DNA of 64,000 nt from an uncultured Prevotellaceae bacterium (GCA_902761605.1 CACWLC010000001.1:81861-145860), one strand, 5' to 3'. Shown: positions 55,006-63,803, counted from the stretch's first letter. Notes: generated by a model not told the origin, from the letters alone. A program made the numbers and translations.

Positions 55006-56745
55006 TTACCACTGTCCACAATTCTGCGTATAGTGTCCATTAGATGCTGCCATCTGCTCATAAGGAACTGGCAGATACTCGTTCTTGTTGGCTGTGAACT
55101 GCGAGCCGCTGAGGAAGTTCATTTTCTCACTTTCGCTGCTATAGAACTTGTTCAATACTGTTGCAGCATCACCCCAACGCACCAAATCAAAGAAACGCTC
55201 ACTCTCCATAGCCAACTCCAGTCGACGTTCCATCTTGATGATCTTCATAGCCTCATCCTTAGAATATGAGCCGTTATATTTACCCACTGCATAGTGTACG
55301 CCATATTTAGTTGGGTAGTTTGAAACAACGCTGTTTGTTATCATACCATTTGCACGATTGCGAACCTGATTCACTAGTGCTATTGCATCAGCTGTTTGTC
55401 CCAACTGGGCCTGAGCCTCTGCACGCATTAGCAGAACGTCAGCATAGCGGAATACAATACGGTTCATTGAACTTGCCCACTGTGAGTCACACAGATAGAG
55501 GTAGCTGTCTGTCAGTGATGGGTCAACATTCTGCTTAAGCGAAACAAAGTATCCGAATGTACCGCCTGAACGGCTCCAAGCATTGCTCTCAGCCATCATA
55601 AAGCCAGGGTTGAACATATAAGGAGTGCCAGGAACACCTACAGTTACAAACAAACGAGGGTCGACTGTCTGGTTACTACCAACAGTATAATCAACAGCTG
55701 CAAAGTTATCAAGCAAAGGCAAGCCGTCGCTGTTAGTACGATAAGCGCTCACGAGGTTATGTGATGGCTTATAGAAATCACAACCAGAATCGTGCACTTT
55801 AGGAATACAGGGTACAATCAGACGATATGAAAAATTCAGGTTACCATAGACAGTACCATCATTCTTTGAGTACTGGATGGCCCAAAGGCTTTCCTTACCA
55901 TTCTCATATTGTTCCTCAGGACGGAAATTGTTGTGCAAGTCTGGCTCCAGGCCATAACCACTATAAAGAGCAGGATTTGTATACTCCACAACCTTCTGGA
56001 GATCGTCGGAATTAATACCTGTCACCTGATTAGAGTTTGCATCATCCTGGCGATATGCCTTATAGAGATATACTTTAGCAAGGAACGCAGCACAAGCAGC
56101 CTTTGTTGGACGACCTTTTTCTGCCTGTACAATTGGAAGAACAGCATAGGCATCTTCCAGATCATTGATAATCTGCTGCCAACCTTCATCATTAGTATAT
56201 TCCGTATTTGAGAGGTTATTGTAGTCCTCTTCTTCCATGTTGAGCTTGTTTACAAACGGTATCTTCTTGAAGAGACGCTTAAGCTGGAAGTGGCCATAGG
56301 CACGAAGGAATTTCATCTCGGCAGTACGCTGCTTAATAGTTGCGTTCTCCTGATCTGCACTTGCCAGAATATCAAGTGACAGGCTCACACGTGAGAGGTA
56401 ATTATAGAATCTGTTCCATATAGAGCTGAAAGGCCAGTCGGTAGTCATCACACCAGTACTTCTCTCCAGTCTATGGAAAGGTTCGCCATCAGAGAAATCA
56501 GATCCGCCTACATAGGCATCGTCAGAACGGGTATCATAGTTCCAGAGTGAGAATGAAGCATTCATATCTTCAATCGAAACCAGACCTGCGTATGCTGAAA
56601 TCAACACGTTGTCGATATACTCAGGATTCTTTACCTCATCCTGGGTCAGAGTGGCCTGTGGCACCTGCTCCTCAAGAAATTTTGAGCAGCTCATCATCCC
56701 TAAGATGATGCAGAGTGCGCAGAAAAGTTTATATATCGTTTTCAT
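55006..56745 (-). CDS. SusD/RagB-family lipoprotein (fructan locus)
   Basis: 579 residues. Lipobox MMSC with Cys20. TPR-like SusD core and C-terminal motif LELAMESERFFDLVRWGDA; ends with EYLPVPYEQMAAS. Lids the SusC pore and binds fructan oligomers. SusC stops 15 bp upstream and the DUF4960 gene follows at 37 bp. The signal peptide MKTIYKLFCALCII closely resembles that of the DUF4960 protein. Confidence 0.93.
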   Translation of the reverse strand: MKTIYKLFCALCIILGMMSCSKFLEEQVPQATLTQDEVKNPEYIDNVLISAYAGLVSIEDMNASFSLWNYDTRSDDAYVGGSDFSDGEPFHRLERSTGVMTTDWPFSSIWNRFYNYLSRVSLSLDILASADQENATIKQRTAEMKFLRAYGHFQLKRLFKKIPFVNKLNMEEEDYNNLSNTEYTNDEGWQQIINDLEDAYAVLPIVQAEKGRPTKAACAAFLAKVYLYKAYRQDDANSNQVTGINSDDLQKVVEYTNPALYSGYGLEPDLHNNFRPEEQYENGKESLWAIQYSKNDGTVYGNLNFSYRLIVPCIPKVHDSGCDFYKPSHNLVSAYRTNSDGLPLLDNFAAVDYTVGSNQTVDPRLFVTVGVPGTPYMFNPGFMMAESNAWSRSGGTFGYFVSLKQNVDPSLTDSYLYLCDSQWASSMNRIVFRYADVLLMRAEAQAQLGQTADAIALVNQVRNRANGMITNSVVSNYPTKYGVHYAVGKYNGSYSKDEAMKIIKMERRLELAMESERFFDLVRWGDAATVLNKFYSSESEKMNFLSGSQFTANKNEYLPVPYEQMAASNGHYTQNCGQW

Positions 56746-56760
56746 AATCGTTGCTATATT

Positions 56761-59700
56761 TTAGAATGAAACATTGAGTCCGAATGTAAGATTGAGAGGG
56801 ATAGGATAGTTGAATCCTGGATTCTCCGGGTCAGCACCAGTAAACTTACCGCTTTTGATAGTCAACAGGTTCTGAGCAGATGCGTAGAGACGTATACGGT
56901 CAAGACGAAGTTTGTCTGTAATGCTCTTAGGCATGTTGTAACCCAGCTGTATGGTGCGTAACTTAGCGTATGATCCATTTTCGATATAATAAGAAGACAC
57001 ACGACCCTCATTGTTTGTATCTGAAGTGGTAAGTGCAGGGATATTGCTACCTGGGTTAGCAGGACTCCAGGCATCAAGTACACGAATACCCTTGTTCAGA
57101 TAAGGAACGTTGATAGCAGAGTTTGCCCAGAAGTCTGTCTGTGACTTATAACCGCGACAGTCAACGTCTACACCCTGCACGCCCTGCCAGAACATAGTCA
57201 AATCCCAGTTCTTGTACTGCAGGTAGATGTTCAGACCCCATGTGAAAGCAGGTGTAGGATCGTAAATCCAGTCCTGATCCTCCTCTGTGATACGGCCATC
57301 ACCGTTCAGATCCTTATAGCGGATACGGCCCAGGCCTGCACCTTCCTGGATAGCATGATTGTCAATCTCTTCCTGACTCTTAAAGATTCCGTCATAGATA
57401 TAACCAACCTGTGAGAACATAGGATGCCCCACAACACTCTTGACACCATTACCACCATACTTACCATTAGCCGCCACAGTCTCGGGCAACATAGTTATCT
57501 CGTTCGAATACTTACTGATGTTTCCGCTGATATCCCATGAGAAGTCGTTTGGCAGACGATGGCGATAGCCTATGGTCAGTTCCCAACCGTTGTTCTTCAC
57601 CTCACCAGCGTTGATCCACTGACCAGAGCCCTCACCCATAGCAGCAATACCCTCCATAAAGAGAAGAATATCCTTTGTTCTCTTGTCGAACCAGTCGAAG
57701 CTTCCATAGATTTCATTTCTCAAGATAGCGAAATCCAAACCTATATTATGCTGTGTTGTGGTCTCCCACTTGATATCATCGTTACCACGCTGGTTGCGAA
57801 CATAGCCGTTAGCCAGGTCATAGCCGCCGTTCTTACCTGCGATATCGTAAGAGGAGCCTGCCTGCCCGCTACCCCAAAGACCTGTTGAAACGACTGACTT
57901 ATAAAGTGTATAACGAGCAGTATTCGAAATCTCCTGGTTACCAGTCTGTCCCCATGAGTAACGTAGCTTCAGGTTATCGAGCCATCCCTTGGTTGACTCC
58001 ATGAACTTTTCCTGAGAAATGCGCCATCCAGCAGAAACAGAAGGGAATGTACCATACTGGTTACTTGAACCGAAACGACTTGAACCGTCTCGACGGATAG
58101 TGAATGATGCCAAATACTTGTCATCATAGGTGTAGTTTGCCTTACCGAAGAAAGAAACAAGACTGAATCCCTCACCAAAACCTTCTGCCAGCTGACGGCC
58201 TGCACCTGCAGATGGCCACATATAGTCAGTATTCAGGATAGCAAGTTCGTAACGCTTCGCACTGTTCATCTTATAGTCTGAACGGTTAACCTCAGTACCT
58301 ATCATGGCATCACCACGATGCTTGCCAATCTCAAAGTTATAGGTAGCGATAGCATTCCACATCCAACGCATTGTGTGTTCTTGCTTACCTTCAACAGCCG
58401 AGTCTGTACGCATCACTTTACCATTAGCGATAGGATAGGTAAAGAAACGCTGCTCTTTCTGAGTATAGTCCATACCCAAGGTTGTGCGAACCATAAAGTT
58501 CTTAAACGGAGTAATACTCAGGTGCACATCACCAAACATACGCCACTGGGTATATTCGTTATCCTTCGCATTGTCAATCATACTCAGCGGGTTCTCACGC
58601 TCTGAGTAAGCGCCAAGAGCCTGAGCGTACTTGCCGTTCTCTGCATAGATAGGGAAGTTGGGATTGAATTCCAAAGCGTGCTCAAGCACTCCACCGGGAG
58701 CATCGACACCTTTTGTGCGATTGATGGTGAAGTTCTCGCCAATTATCATATTCCCATCAAAGAGCTTATAGTCAACGTTGGCACGACCAGAGAGACGGTT
58801 GAAGTAGCTGTCCTTGATGGTACCTTGGTTGTCATAGTAGCCAAGAGAGAAGAAGGAACTACCCTTTTCAGAACCATTGCTTATCGATACATTATACTGC
58901 TGTACTACGCCTGTACGAGTAATCTCGTTAAACCAATCGGTATCTCCAGCACGCACAGAGGCGTTCTCGTCGAGGAACATATTCATTGTCATCTTGTTCA
59001 GGACAGGATTGCCATTAGCATCATAGCCCCAGTCGTAATTATATCCAAGGTTATTGTTGCTTGGGTTCATTCCGTCATTGACACTTGCCTGCCAGTAGGC
59101 GCGTCCCCACTCACTTGCATTCATCGTCTCAATCTTATTAGTATAGAAAGAGGTGGCAACACTGCCATCGAAGTTTACCTTTACCTTACCGTCCTTACCC
59201 TTCTTGGTGGTAATAATGATTACACCGTTAGCAGCACGTGAACCGTAGATACTTGCCGAAGCGGCATCCTTCAGCACCTGAATGCTTTCGATGTCATTGC
59301 CGTTCAGCTCATGCATACCTGCCTTAGTTGGCACACCATCAATAATGTAGAGAGGATCATTGTCGTTCAATGTTCCTACACCACGAATACGTACTGTGGC
59401 AGCACCAGAAGGATTACCGTCAGCAGTAATGTTCATGCCTGGCACACGTCCCTGAAGGGCTTTCATCGGGTTGTTCTCGTTCTGCTTGGCCATTTCATCG
59501 ACACTTACCGTTGAGATGGCACCTGTCAGGTCGGCCTTGCGCTGTGTGGTATAACCAGTTACCACCACTTCCTGTAACATCTCTGTATCATCCTTCAGTG
59601 TCACTTTCATGCCATCCTGGGCTGGTAGTTCCACTGTTGTAAAACCAATGTAGGAGATAACGAGGATTGCGCCGTCCTTAACCTTGATTGTGAAGTTACC

Positions 59701-59871
59701 ATCGAAATCGGTTACTGTACCGTTCGACGTCCCTTTCTCCATAACGGTGGCACCAATGACCGTCTCACCGGCAGGATCGACAACCGTACCACTGATCTCA
59801 CTTTGCGCATACATTATAGTACACGTAAGTAGAGCCAACAAACTTAGAAGAAGTTTTTTTAGTTGTTCCAT
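56761..59871 (-). CDS. SusC/RagA-family TonB-dependent transporter (fructan locus)
   Basis: 1036 residues from ATG 59871; 23 further upstream codons span the promoter and are rejected. Signal peptide (about 1-23, MEQLKKLLLSLLALLTC), CarboxypepD_reg-like domain, plug with ATVRIRGVGTLNDNDPLYIIDGVP and ASASIYGSRAANGVI, then the barrel. It imports oligofructosides. First gene of the SusC-SusD-DUF4960-GH32 operon, with a promoter at 59918-59926 that carries the direct-repeat operator. Confidence 0.94.
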   Translation of the reverse strand: MEQLKKLLLSLLALLTCTIMYAQSEISGTVVDPAGETVIGATVMEKGTSNGTVTDFDGNFTIKVKDGAILVISYIGFTTVELPAQDGMKVTLKDDTEMLQEVVVTGYTTQRKADLTGAISTVSVDEMAKQNENNPMKALQGRVPGMNITADGNPSGAATVRIRGVGTLNDNDPLYIIDGVPTKAGMHELNGNDIESIQVLKDAASASIYGSRAANGVIIITTKKGKDGKVKVNFDGSVATSFYTNKIETMNASEWGRAYWQASVNDGMNPSNNNLGYNYDWGYDANGNPVLNKMTMNMFLDENASVRAGDTDWFNEITRTGVVQQYNVSISNGSEKGSSFFSLGYYDNQGTIKDSYFNRLSGRANVDYKLFDGNMIIGENFTINRTKGVDAPGGVLEHALEFNPNFPIYAENGKYAQALGAYSERENPLSMIDNAKDNEYTQWRMFGDVHLSITPFKNFMVRTTLGMDYTQKEQRFFTYPIANGKVMRTDSAVEGKQEHTMRWMWNAIATYNFEIGKHRGDAMIGTEVNRSDYKMNSAKRYELAILNTDYMWPSAGAGRQLAEGFGEGFSLVSFFGKANYTYDDKYLASFTIRRDGSSRFGSSNQYGTFPSVSAGWRISQEKFMESTKGWLDNLKLRYSWGQTGNQEISNTARYTLYKSVVSTGLWGSGQAGSSYDIAGKNGGYDLANGYVRNQRGNDDIKWETTTQHNIGLDFAILRNEIYGSFDWFDKRTKDILLFMEGIAAMGEGSGQWINAGEVKNNGWELTIGYRHRLPNDFSWDISGNISKYSNEITMLPETVAANGKYGGNGVKSVVGHPMFSQVGYIYDGIFKSQEEIDNHAIQEGAGLGRIRYKDLNGDGRITEEDQDWIYDPTPAFTWGLNIYLQYKNWDLTMFWQGVQGVDVDCRGYKSQTDFWANSAINVPYLNKGIRVLDAWSPANPGSNIPALTTSDTNNEGRVSSYYIENGSYAKLRTIQLGYNMPKSITDKLRLDRIRLYASAQNLLTIKSGKFTGADPENPGFNYPIPLNLTFGLNVSF

Positions 59872-59917
59872 TGTTGAACTTTTAAATTGATTAGTACTTT
59901 TGTTAATTAAAACTGGT

Positions 59918-59986
59918 GCAAAAGTACTATAATAACACATGCAGGTATAGCAAATATCGTTCAGAACCTTGCAAAAATGTTACATG
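59918..59986 (-). promoter_or_regulatory. Promoter and direct-repeat operator of the susC operon (fructan)
   Basis: Minus-strand reading: CATGTAAC (59986-59979), 13 nt, TCTGAACG (59965-59958), 31 nt, -7 element TACTTTTGC (59926-59918). Confidence 0.7.
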
Positions 59987-60026
59987 AAACAATCCTCAAT
60001 CATTATGTTCGATTTGTTAACACCCC

Positions 60027-60058
60027 ATAAAAAAAGGGCAGACGCTTATTCTGCCCTT
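60027..60058 (-). terminator. Terminator of the PBP-AraC regulator
   Basis: On the minus strand AAGGGCAGA/TCTGCCCTT forms a 9-bp stem (60034-60058) followed by a run of seven T (60033-60027). It overlaps the last codons of the regulator. Confidence 0.8.
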
Positions 60059-61614
60059 ACATCCGTCGGATATTTACCAAATTGTTTCTTGAAACAGTTG
60101 GAAAAATAACCTGGTGTACCAAATCCCACCTCATAAGCTATCTCATTAACGGTCTTATTTGTCGTTGTTAGCAGAACATAGCCACGCTGTAGGCGCATCT
60201 GTCGTAACAATTCCACTGGCGATTGTCCTGTAATGGCTTTCACCTTTCTATATAACTGAACGCGACTCAAACCGACCTCTTCACCCAAATCCTCCATCTT
60301 GAGATTCGGGTTCGACATGTTTTTACGGATGGCCTCGTTGAGATTCTCTGCGAATATAGTATCTTGTGAACGTGGTGCAGGAACATCTTCTTGGGGTGTC
60401 TCAAATACCTGACGTAATTTGCGACTGTCAGGATTGGTATAGAAGAGCGTCTCTTCCACATTCAGGTCCTGCCTTTGCTTAATGGCTTTACGTGTCTGAA
60501 CATAAGCCCGCCACATCATGATGAACGCCACTATTAATAGGACAATAGCAACAAAACTGCCTATCAGAACCTTGTGCTGAGTATTGTATAGACCGAAATA
60601 GGCCTCCAATTTGTCGTGTATCGTCACCATGTGATCGTTCTGTCTCATTAGTTCAGTAGCCTCAGTTGTTACCAGATCCACATTGTCTGGCGTTACAACA
60701 AATCCCAACAAAGGATTGTCACGCTCAAAAGGCTTGCCTGTCAGAATGTCGAGAGCCAGCCTGATAATCTTTTCTCCATGAGTAGGATAATAATAGGTGC
60801 CTATCTGATGACCGAGTTTCACATAATCAAGACCTTCGTTAGGCATACCGTCGATACCAAGAATCTTGATTCGGCCCTCTACATTCTGTTCTACCACAGC
60901 CTTATAGACACCCGTTGCCATTCCATCGTTGTGACAGAAGATAAAGGTCTGGTCTAATTGACTGCTATCAGACTTACGGAGTGAATCTATCATTTCATTA
61001 GCAATACGGCAGGCTCCGTCGCTCGACCAGTCGCTTTTCTTACAGATATACTCCACTTCGGGCAAAGCTTTCATAGCCTCTTCGAAGCCAAGATGCCGTT
61101 CTAAAGCGGGCGTACTGCTCAACAATCCTGTAATCTCCAACACAACAGGCTTCTTACCTCTCGCCTCTGTTCCCATGCTTCTGACTATCGAAGCAATATA
61201 TTGCCCAGTAATAAGACCGGCCTCTACATTGTTGCCACCAATAAATGCCGTATAGTCTGCACTTGTCTTACGATCGAAGCTTACAACAGGGATACCGGCT
61301 TTAAGTACTCGCGCAATAGCATCATTGATTATCTGTATATCTTCATCAGGAGCTACCACCATCAGGTCGATGCCTGCCTGTGCCAGACTGTCTATCTGTC
61401 GGGCCTGCAATTCCGGATCGTCAACCGAATTAGCTATGCTCACCTTGACATCGTACTCGTAAAGATGCTGGGCCGCCAGCATCTCCTTATTCACCTTCTC
61501 ACGCCAAGGTCCTTTAGAACACTGCGCCACACCTATTTTATATACTTTACTACTGTCAGAACAAGAAGTTAGTAAAACTATAGCTGATAATAAAACCAAT
61601 AATATCTTACGCAT
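60046..61614 (-). CDS. Membrane regulator: periplasmic sugar-binding domain, TM helix, AraC DNA-binding domain
   Basis: 522 residues from ATG 61614; an upstream open stretch of 15 codons spans a promoter and is rejected. N-terminal signal with lipobox-like LLTSC, a PBP/LacI-type sugar-binding domain (about 25-320: VYKIGVAQCSKGPWREKV, VVAPDEDIQIIN), one membrane helix near 345-370 (VLIGSFVAIVLLIVAFIMMW), and two AraC helix-turn-helix motifs (about 420-522). No kinase or receiver domain. It should bind a sugar in the periplasm and DNA in the cytoplasm. It is adjacent to the fructan susC operon and its upstream region carries the shared operator. Confidence 0.88.
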   Translation of the reverse strand: MRKILLVLLSAIVLLTSCSDSSKVYKIGVAQCSKGPWREKVNKEMLAAQHLYEYDVKVSIANSVDDPELQARQIDSLAQAGIDLMVVAPDEDIQIINDAIARVLKAGIPVVSFDRKTSADYTAFIGGNNVEAGLITGQYIASIVRSMGTEARGKKPVVLEITGLLSSTPALERHLGFEEAMKALPEVEYICKKSDWSSDGACRIANEMIDSLRKSDSSQLDQTFIFCHNDGMATGVYKAVVEQNVEGRIKILGIDGMPNEGLDYVKLGHQIGTYYYPTHGEKIIRLALDILTGKPFERDNPLLGFVVTPDNVDLVTTEATELMRQNDHMVTIHDKLEAYFGLYNTQHKVLIGSFVAIVLLIVAFIMMWRAYVQTRKAIKQRQDLNVEETLFYTNPDSRKLRQVFETPQEDVPAPRSQDTIFAENLNEAIRKNMSNPNLKMEDLGEEVGLSRVQLYRKVKAITGQSPVELLRQMRLQRGYVLLTTTNKTVNEIAYEVGFGTPGYFSNCFKKQFGKYPTDVRAE

Positions 61615-61633
61615 AATCTTTTTTCTTTTGGAT

Positions 61634-61642
61634 GCAAAGGTA
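61634..61642 (-). promoter_or_regulatory. Proximal promoter -7 element of the PBP-AraC regulator
   Basis: TACCTTTGC, 19 bp before the ATG. No half-site pair at the operator distance and no clear -33 TTG, so it is weaker than or differently controlled from the distal promoter. Confidence 0.6.
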
Positions 61643-61713
61643 CAAAAGTTTCCCGACATTATTTATTCTTGAAACGGAAATATTTTTTTTAGCTGTTAAA
61701 AAAGGAAAATAAT

Positions 61714-61753
61714 AAGGAAAAAAGGCGCTACTCCTCTCGAGCCGCGCCTTTTT
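61714..61753. terminator. Terminator, copy 2 of the identical 40-bp repeat
   Basis: Identical over 40 bp to 51881-51920, including the loop. Stem AAAAAGGCGC/GCGCCTTTTT (61719-61728, 61744-61753). On the minus strand it would end transcripts from the distal promoter. Partial similarity continues about 20 bp beyond the 40 bp. Confidence 0.8.
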
Positions 61754-61843
61754 CCTGAAAGCAATCTTTCTAAACCTAAAACTAATCTAACTACTATTAA
61801 CTAATCTAACTAACCTAACAATTTTGTATGAAGCATTTTTTGT
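61714..61843 (-). ncRNA. Candidate small RNA or attenuated leader upstream of the regulator
   Basis: The promoter at 61847-61855 should start a transcript near 61843. The intrinsic terminator at 61753-61714 would end it after about 130 nt. The body contains two copies of AGTTAGATTAGTT (on the minus strand) 19 bp apart and no good open frame. It may be a stand-alone small RNA or a leader that limits regulator expression. Expression is not shown. Confidence 0.45.
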
Positions 61844-61846
61844 GCT

Positions 61847-61915
61847 GCAAAGGTATTATGAATTCTAAAAGAAACCAATAAATAATGTTTCATTAGCTTT
61901 AAAAAAACGTTCATT
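61847..61915 (-). promoter_or_regulatory. Distal promoter and direct-repeat operator upstream of the regulator
   Basis: Minus-strand reading: AATGAACG (61915-61908), 13 nt, AATGAAAC (61894-61887), 31 nt, -7 TACCTTTGC (61855-61847). A -33 TTG (61878-61876) lies 20 nt before the -7. An inverted half-site AATGAACG is at 61933-61940. The operator therefore ends 8 bp before the -33 box, typical of an activator. Confidence 0.7.
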
Positions 61916-61967
61916 GTCGAAAAAATACAAGTAATGAACGATATTTTATAGTAAGAATACACAAATA

Positions 61968-62753
61968 TTAAAGGAGTCCGAAATGGCGGAGAGCGTTTAA
62001 GATACCGTCATCATCAACAGAGGTTGTCGTAAAGGCAGCCTCTTTTTTTAATGAGTCAAGAGCATTACCCATTGCCACACCAATACCTGCCGTACGAATC
62101 ATCGAAGCATCATTACCACCATCACCAAAAGCCATAGTGTATTGTGGATCGAGCCCGAAATGCTTTGCCATAATCAGCATGCCCTCACCTTTATCTGCAC
62201 CTTGTGCCGTAATATCCGTAAAAGCAGGATGCCAGCGTCCTGAAGTGCAACTTGGAATGCGAGCCATCAACTCGCGCTCATAATCGGCTGAGAAGAATGG
62301 CGTAAGCTGGAGGATACGCTGCTGCATGACATGCTCCAAAGGCTTGACCTGATCCAGATTCTCGACTGCAATCTCCTGACGGAATATCCTGTCGACCTCA
62401 CTATGAGGGTCGAGCACAGCCACATCCTTCTCGCCTACAACAATCACGCCATAATCCTTCTCCTGGGCATCGTCAACCACTAGACGAGCTGCATCATAAG
62501 GGATATCCTTACAACTTACTACCTCGTTGCCTACATAGCATAGGGCACCATTGATGGTGACATATCCATCGACAAGATGCTCTATAGCACCCAAATTAGT
62601 GATAATCAGCGGTGGACGGCCTGTGGCAATAAACACCTTATGACCATTGGCCTTGGCCTGGGTTAGTGCTAAAATCGTGGAAGAAGGTATCTCGTGAGTC
62701 TTAAAACTAACAAGCGTTCCGTCAATATCAAAAAATAAAGCGTATCGATTCAT
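61968..62753 (-). CDS. HAD-superfamily Cof-type (IIB) phosphatase
   Basis: 261 residues. D9-x-D11 in FFDIDGTLVSF, ATGRPP, and GDGGNDASM with an IIB cap between. Cof enzymes dephosphorylate sugar phosphates or flavin/pyridoxal phosphates; substrate unknown. The ion channel stops 5 bp upstream, so they share an operon. No terminator is evident directly after it, so transcripts may run to the 61714-61753 hairpin. Confidence 0.9.
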   Translation of the reverse strand: MNRYALFFDIDGTLVSFKTHEIPSSTILALTQAKANGHKVFIATGRPPLIITNLGAIEHLVDGYVTINGALCYVGNEVVSCKDIPYDAARLVVDDAQEKDYGVIVVGEKDVAVLDPHSEVDRIFRQEIAVENLDQVKPLEHVMQQRILQLTPFFSADYERELMARIPSCTSGRWHPAFTDITAQGADKGEGMLIMAKHFGLDPQYTMAFGDGGNDASMIRTAGIGVAMGNALDSLKKEAAFTTTSVDDDGILNALRHFGLL

Positions 62754-62758
62754 TTTTT

Positions 62759-63574
62759 CTAAAGCTTTTCACCGCATTGTGAGCAATATCGGTCTTTGTT
62801 GCGAACTTTCGCATTACATCGTGGGCAGTGACCATCCTTGGGTTTTTCCTTCACCTCATCGATAATATTTGCCGTAACAATACCTGTGGGCACAGCGATA
62901 ATGGTATAACCCAGCAGCATGACAAACGCAGAGAGCAGGCGTCCTATGGGAGTCACAGGTGTGATGTCACCATATCCTACTGTTGTCATCGTTACAATGG
63001 CCCAATATACAGATGTGGCCAAATCGGTAAATTGAGTATCAGGCTGTCCGTTCTCAACCATAAACATCAGCGTACCAAGACAGATGTCCAATATCAGCAC
63101 GAAAAGGAAGTAGACAGCAATCTTGGTGAGGCTCTTCTGGAGCGAGCGCATCAGCATGTAACCCTCGTTGATGAAACTGAACAGCTTGAATATGCGGAAG
63201 ATACGTATGAAGCGGAACGAACGCAACAGGATCATATACCTCGCATTGGGCAGGAAATAAGAGAGATAAGGCGGCAGGATTGACAACAGGTCGATGACGC
63301 CAAAGAAACTCAGCACGTATTCACGAGGACGTGGCGAAGAATAGACACGGGCAATATACTCTACCGTAAAGAAGAAGGTAAGCACATATTCCAATATCTC
63401 AAGCACCAGCTTAAAAGTACGTACCAACGAAGGAACAGTCTCGATAAACGAGATAATGATGCTCAGCGATATAGCTATTATCAGAGTGATGTCGAAAATG
63501 CGTCCAAGCGGAGTTTCCGACTCGAACATAATGCTATATAGTTTTTCCTTTTCAAGCCACTGAGGTTTCTTCAT
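62759..63574 (-). CDS. Voltage-gated-type K+ channel with C-terminal zinc ribbon
   Basis: 271 residues from ATG 63574 (an in-frame TTG at 63583 is less likely). Six membrane helices; S4 has regularly spaced Arg/Lys (LRSFRFIRIFRIFKLF), the pore loop has the K+ filter TVGYGD, and the C-terminus carries two CxxC pairs (CPRCNAKVRNKDRYCSQCGEKL), a zinc ribbon. It would form tetramers in the inner membrane. A -7 element is at 63593-63601. Confidence 0.9.
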   Translation of the reverse strand: MKKPQWLEKEKLYSIMFESETPLGRIFDITLIIAISLSIIISFIETVPSLVRTFKLVLEILEYVLTFFFTVEYIARVYSSPRPREYVLSFFGVIDLLSILPPYLSYFLPNARYMILLRSFRFIRIFRIFKLFSFINEGYMLMRSLQKSLTKIAVYFLFVLILDICLGTLMFMVENGQPDTQFTDLATSVYWAIVTMTTVGYGDITPVTPIGRLLSAFVMLLGYTIIAVPTGIVTANIIDEVKEKPKDGHCPRCNAKVRNKDRYCSQCGEKL

Positions 63575-63592
63575 ACTTCCCAACTTTCTGTT

Positions 63593-63601
63593 GCAAAGAT
63601 A
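63593..63601 (-). promoter_or_regulatory. Promoter -7 element of the K+ channel-HAD operon
   Basis: TATCTTTGC on the minus strand, 18 bp before the ATG. The gap 63602-63803 otherwise holds a weak hairpin followed by T's (63662-63685) with no gene pointing into it. Confidence 0.65.
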
Positions 63602-63803
63602 TAACTTTTTCGTGAAACAGCCAAGAAAAGACTAAGATTTTTAAATATCACTATAAGGTGCGGCAGCAATGTTGCCCTCTTTTTTGGGTGTTGACGCGAC
63701 AGAGATTTGGGGGATTCGTAGGGTTTGTCGCAAAATGGTGCGTGTGTCGCATGTAGTTGACAAAGAAATCAGAAAAAAACTTGGAATCAAGTGAAAATCA
63801 TCG

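Noticed and set aside
51881-61753. Fructan susC block as an integrated mobile element
   Set aside because: The 40-bp direct repeats are terminators, and no integrase, transposase or relaxase was found.
63662-63685. Hairpin followed by T's as a terminator
   Set aside because: The stem is only 6 bp with a G:T pair and no plus-strand gene runs into it.
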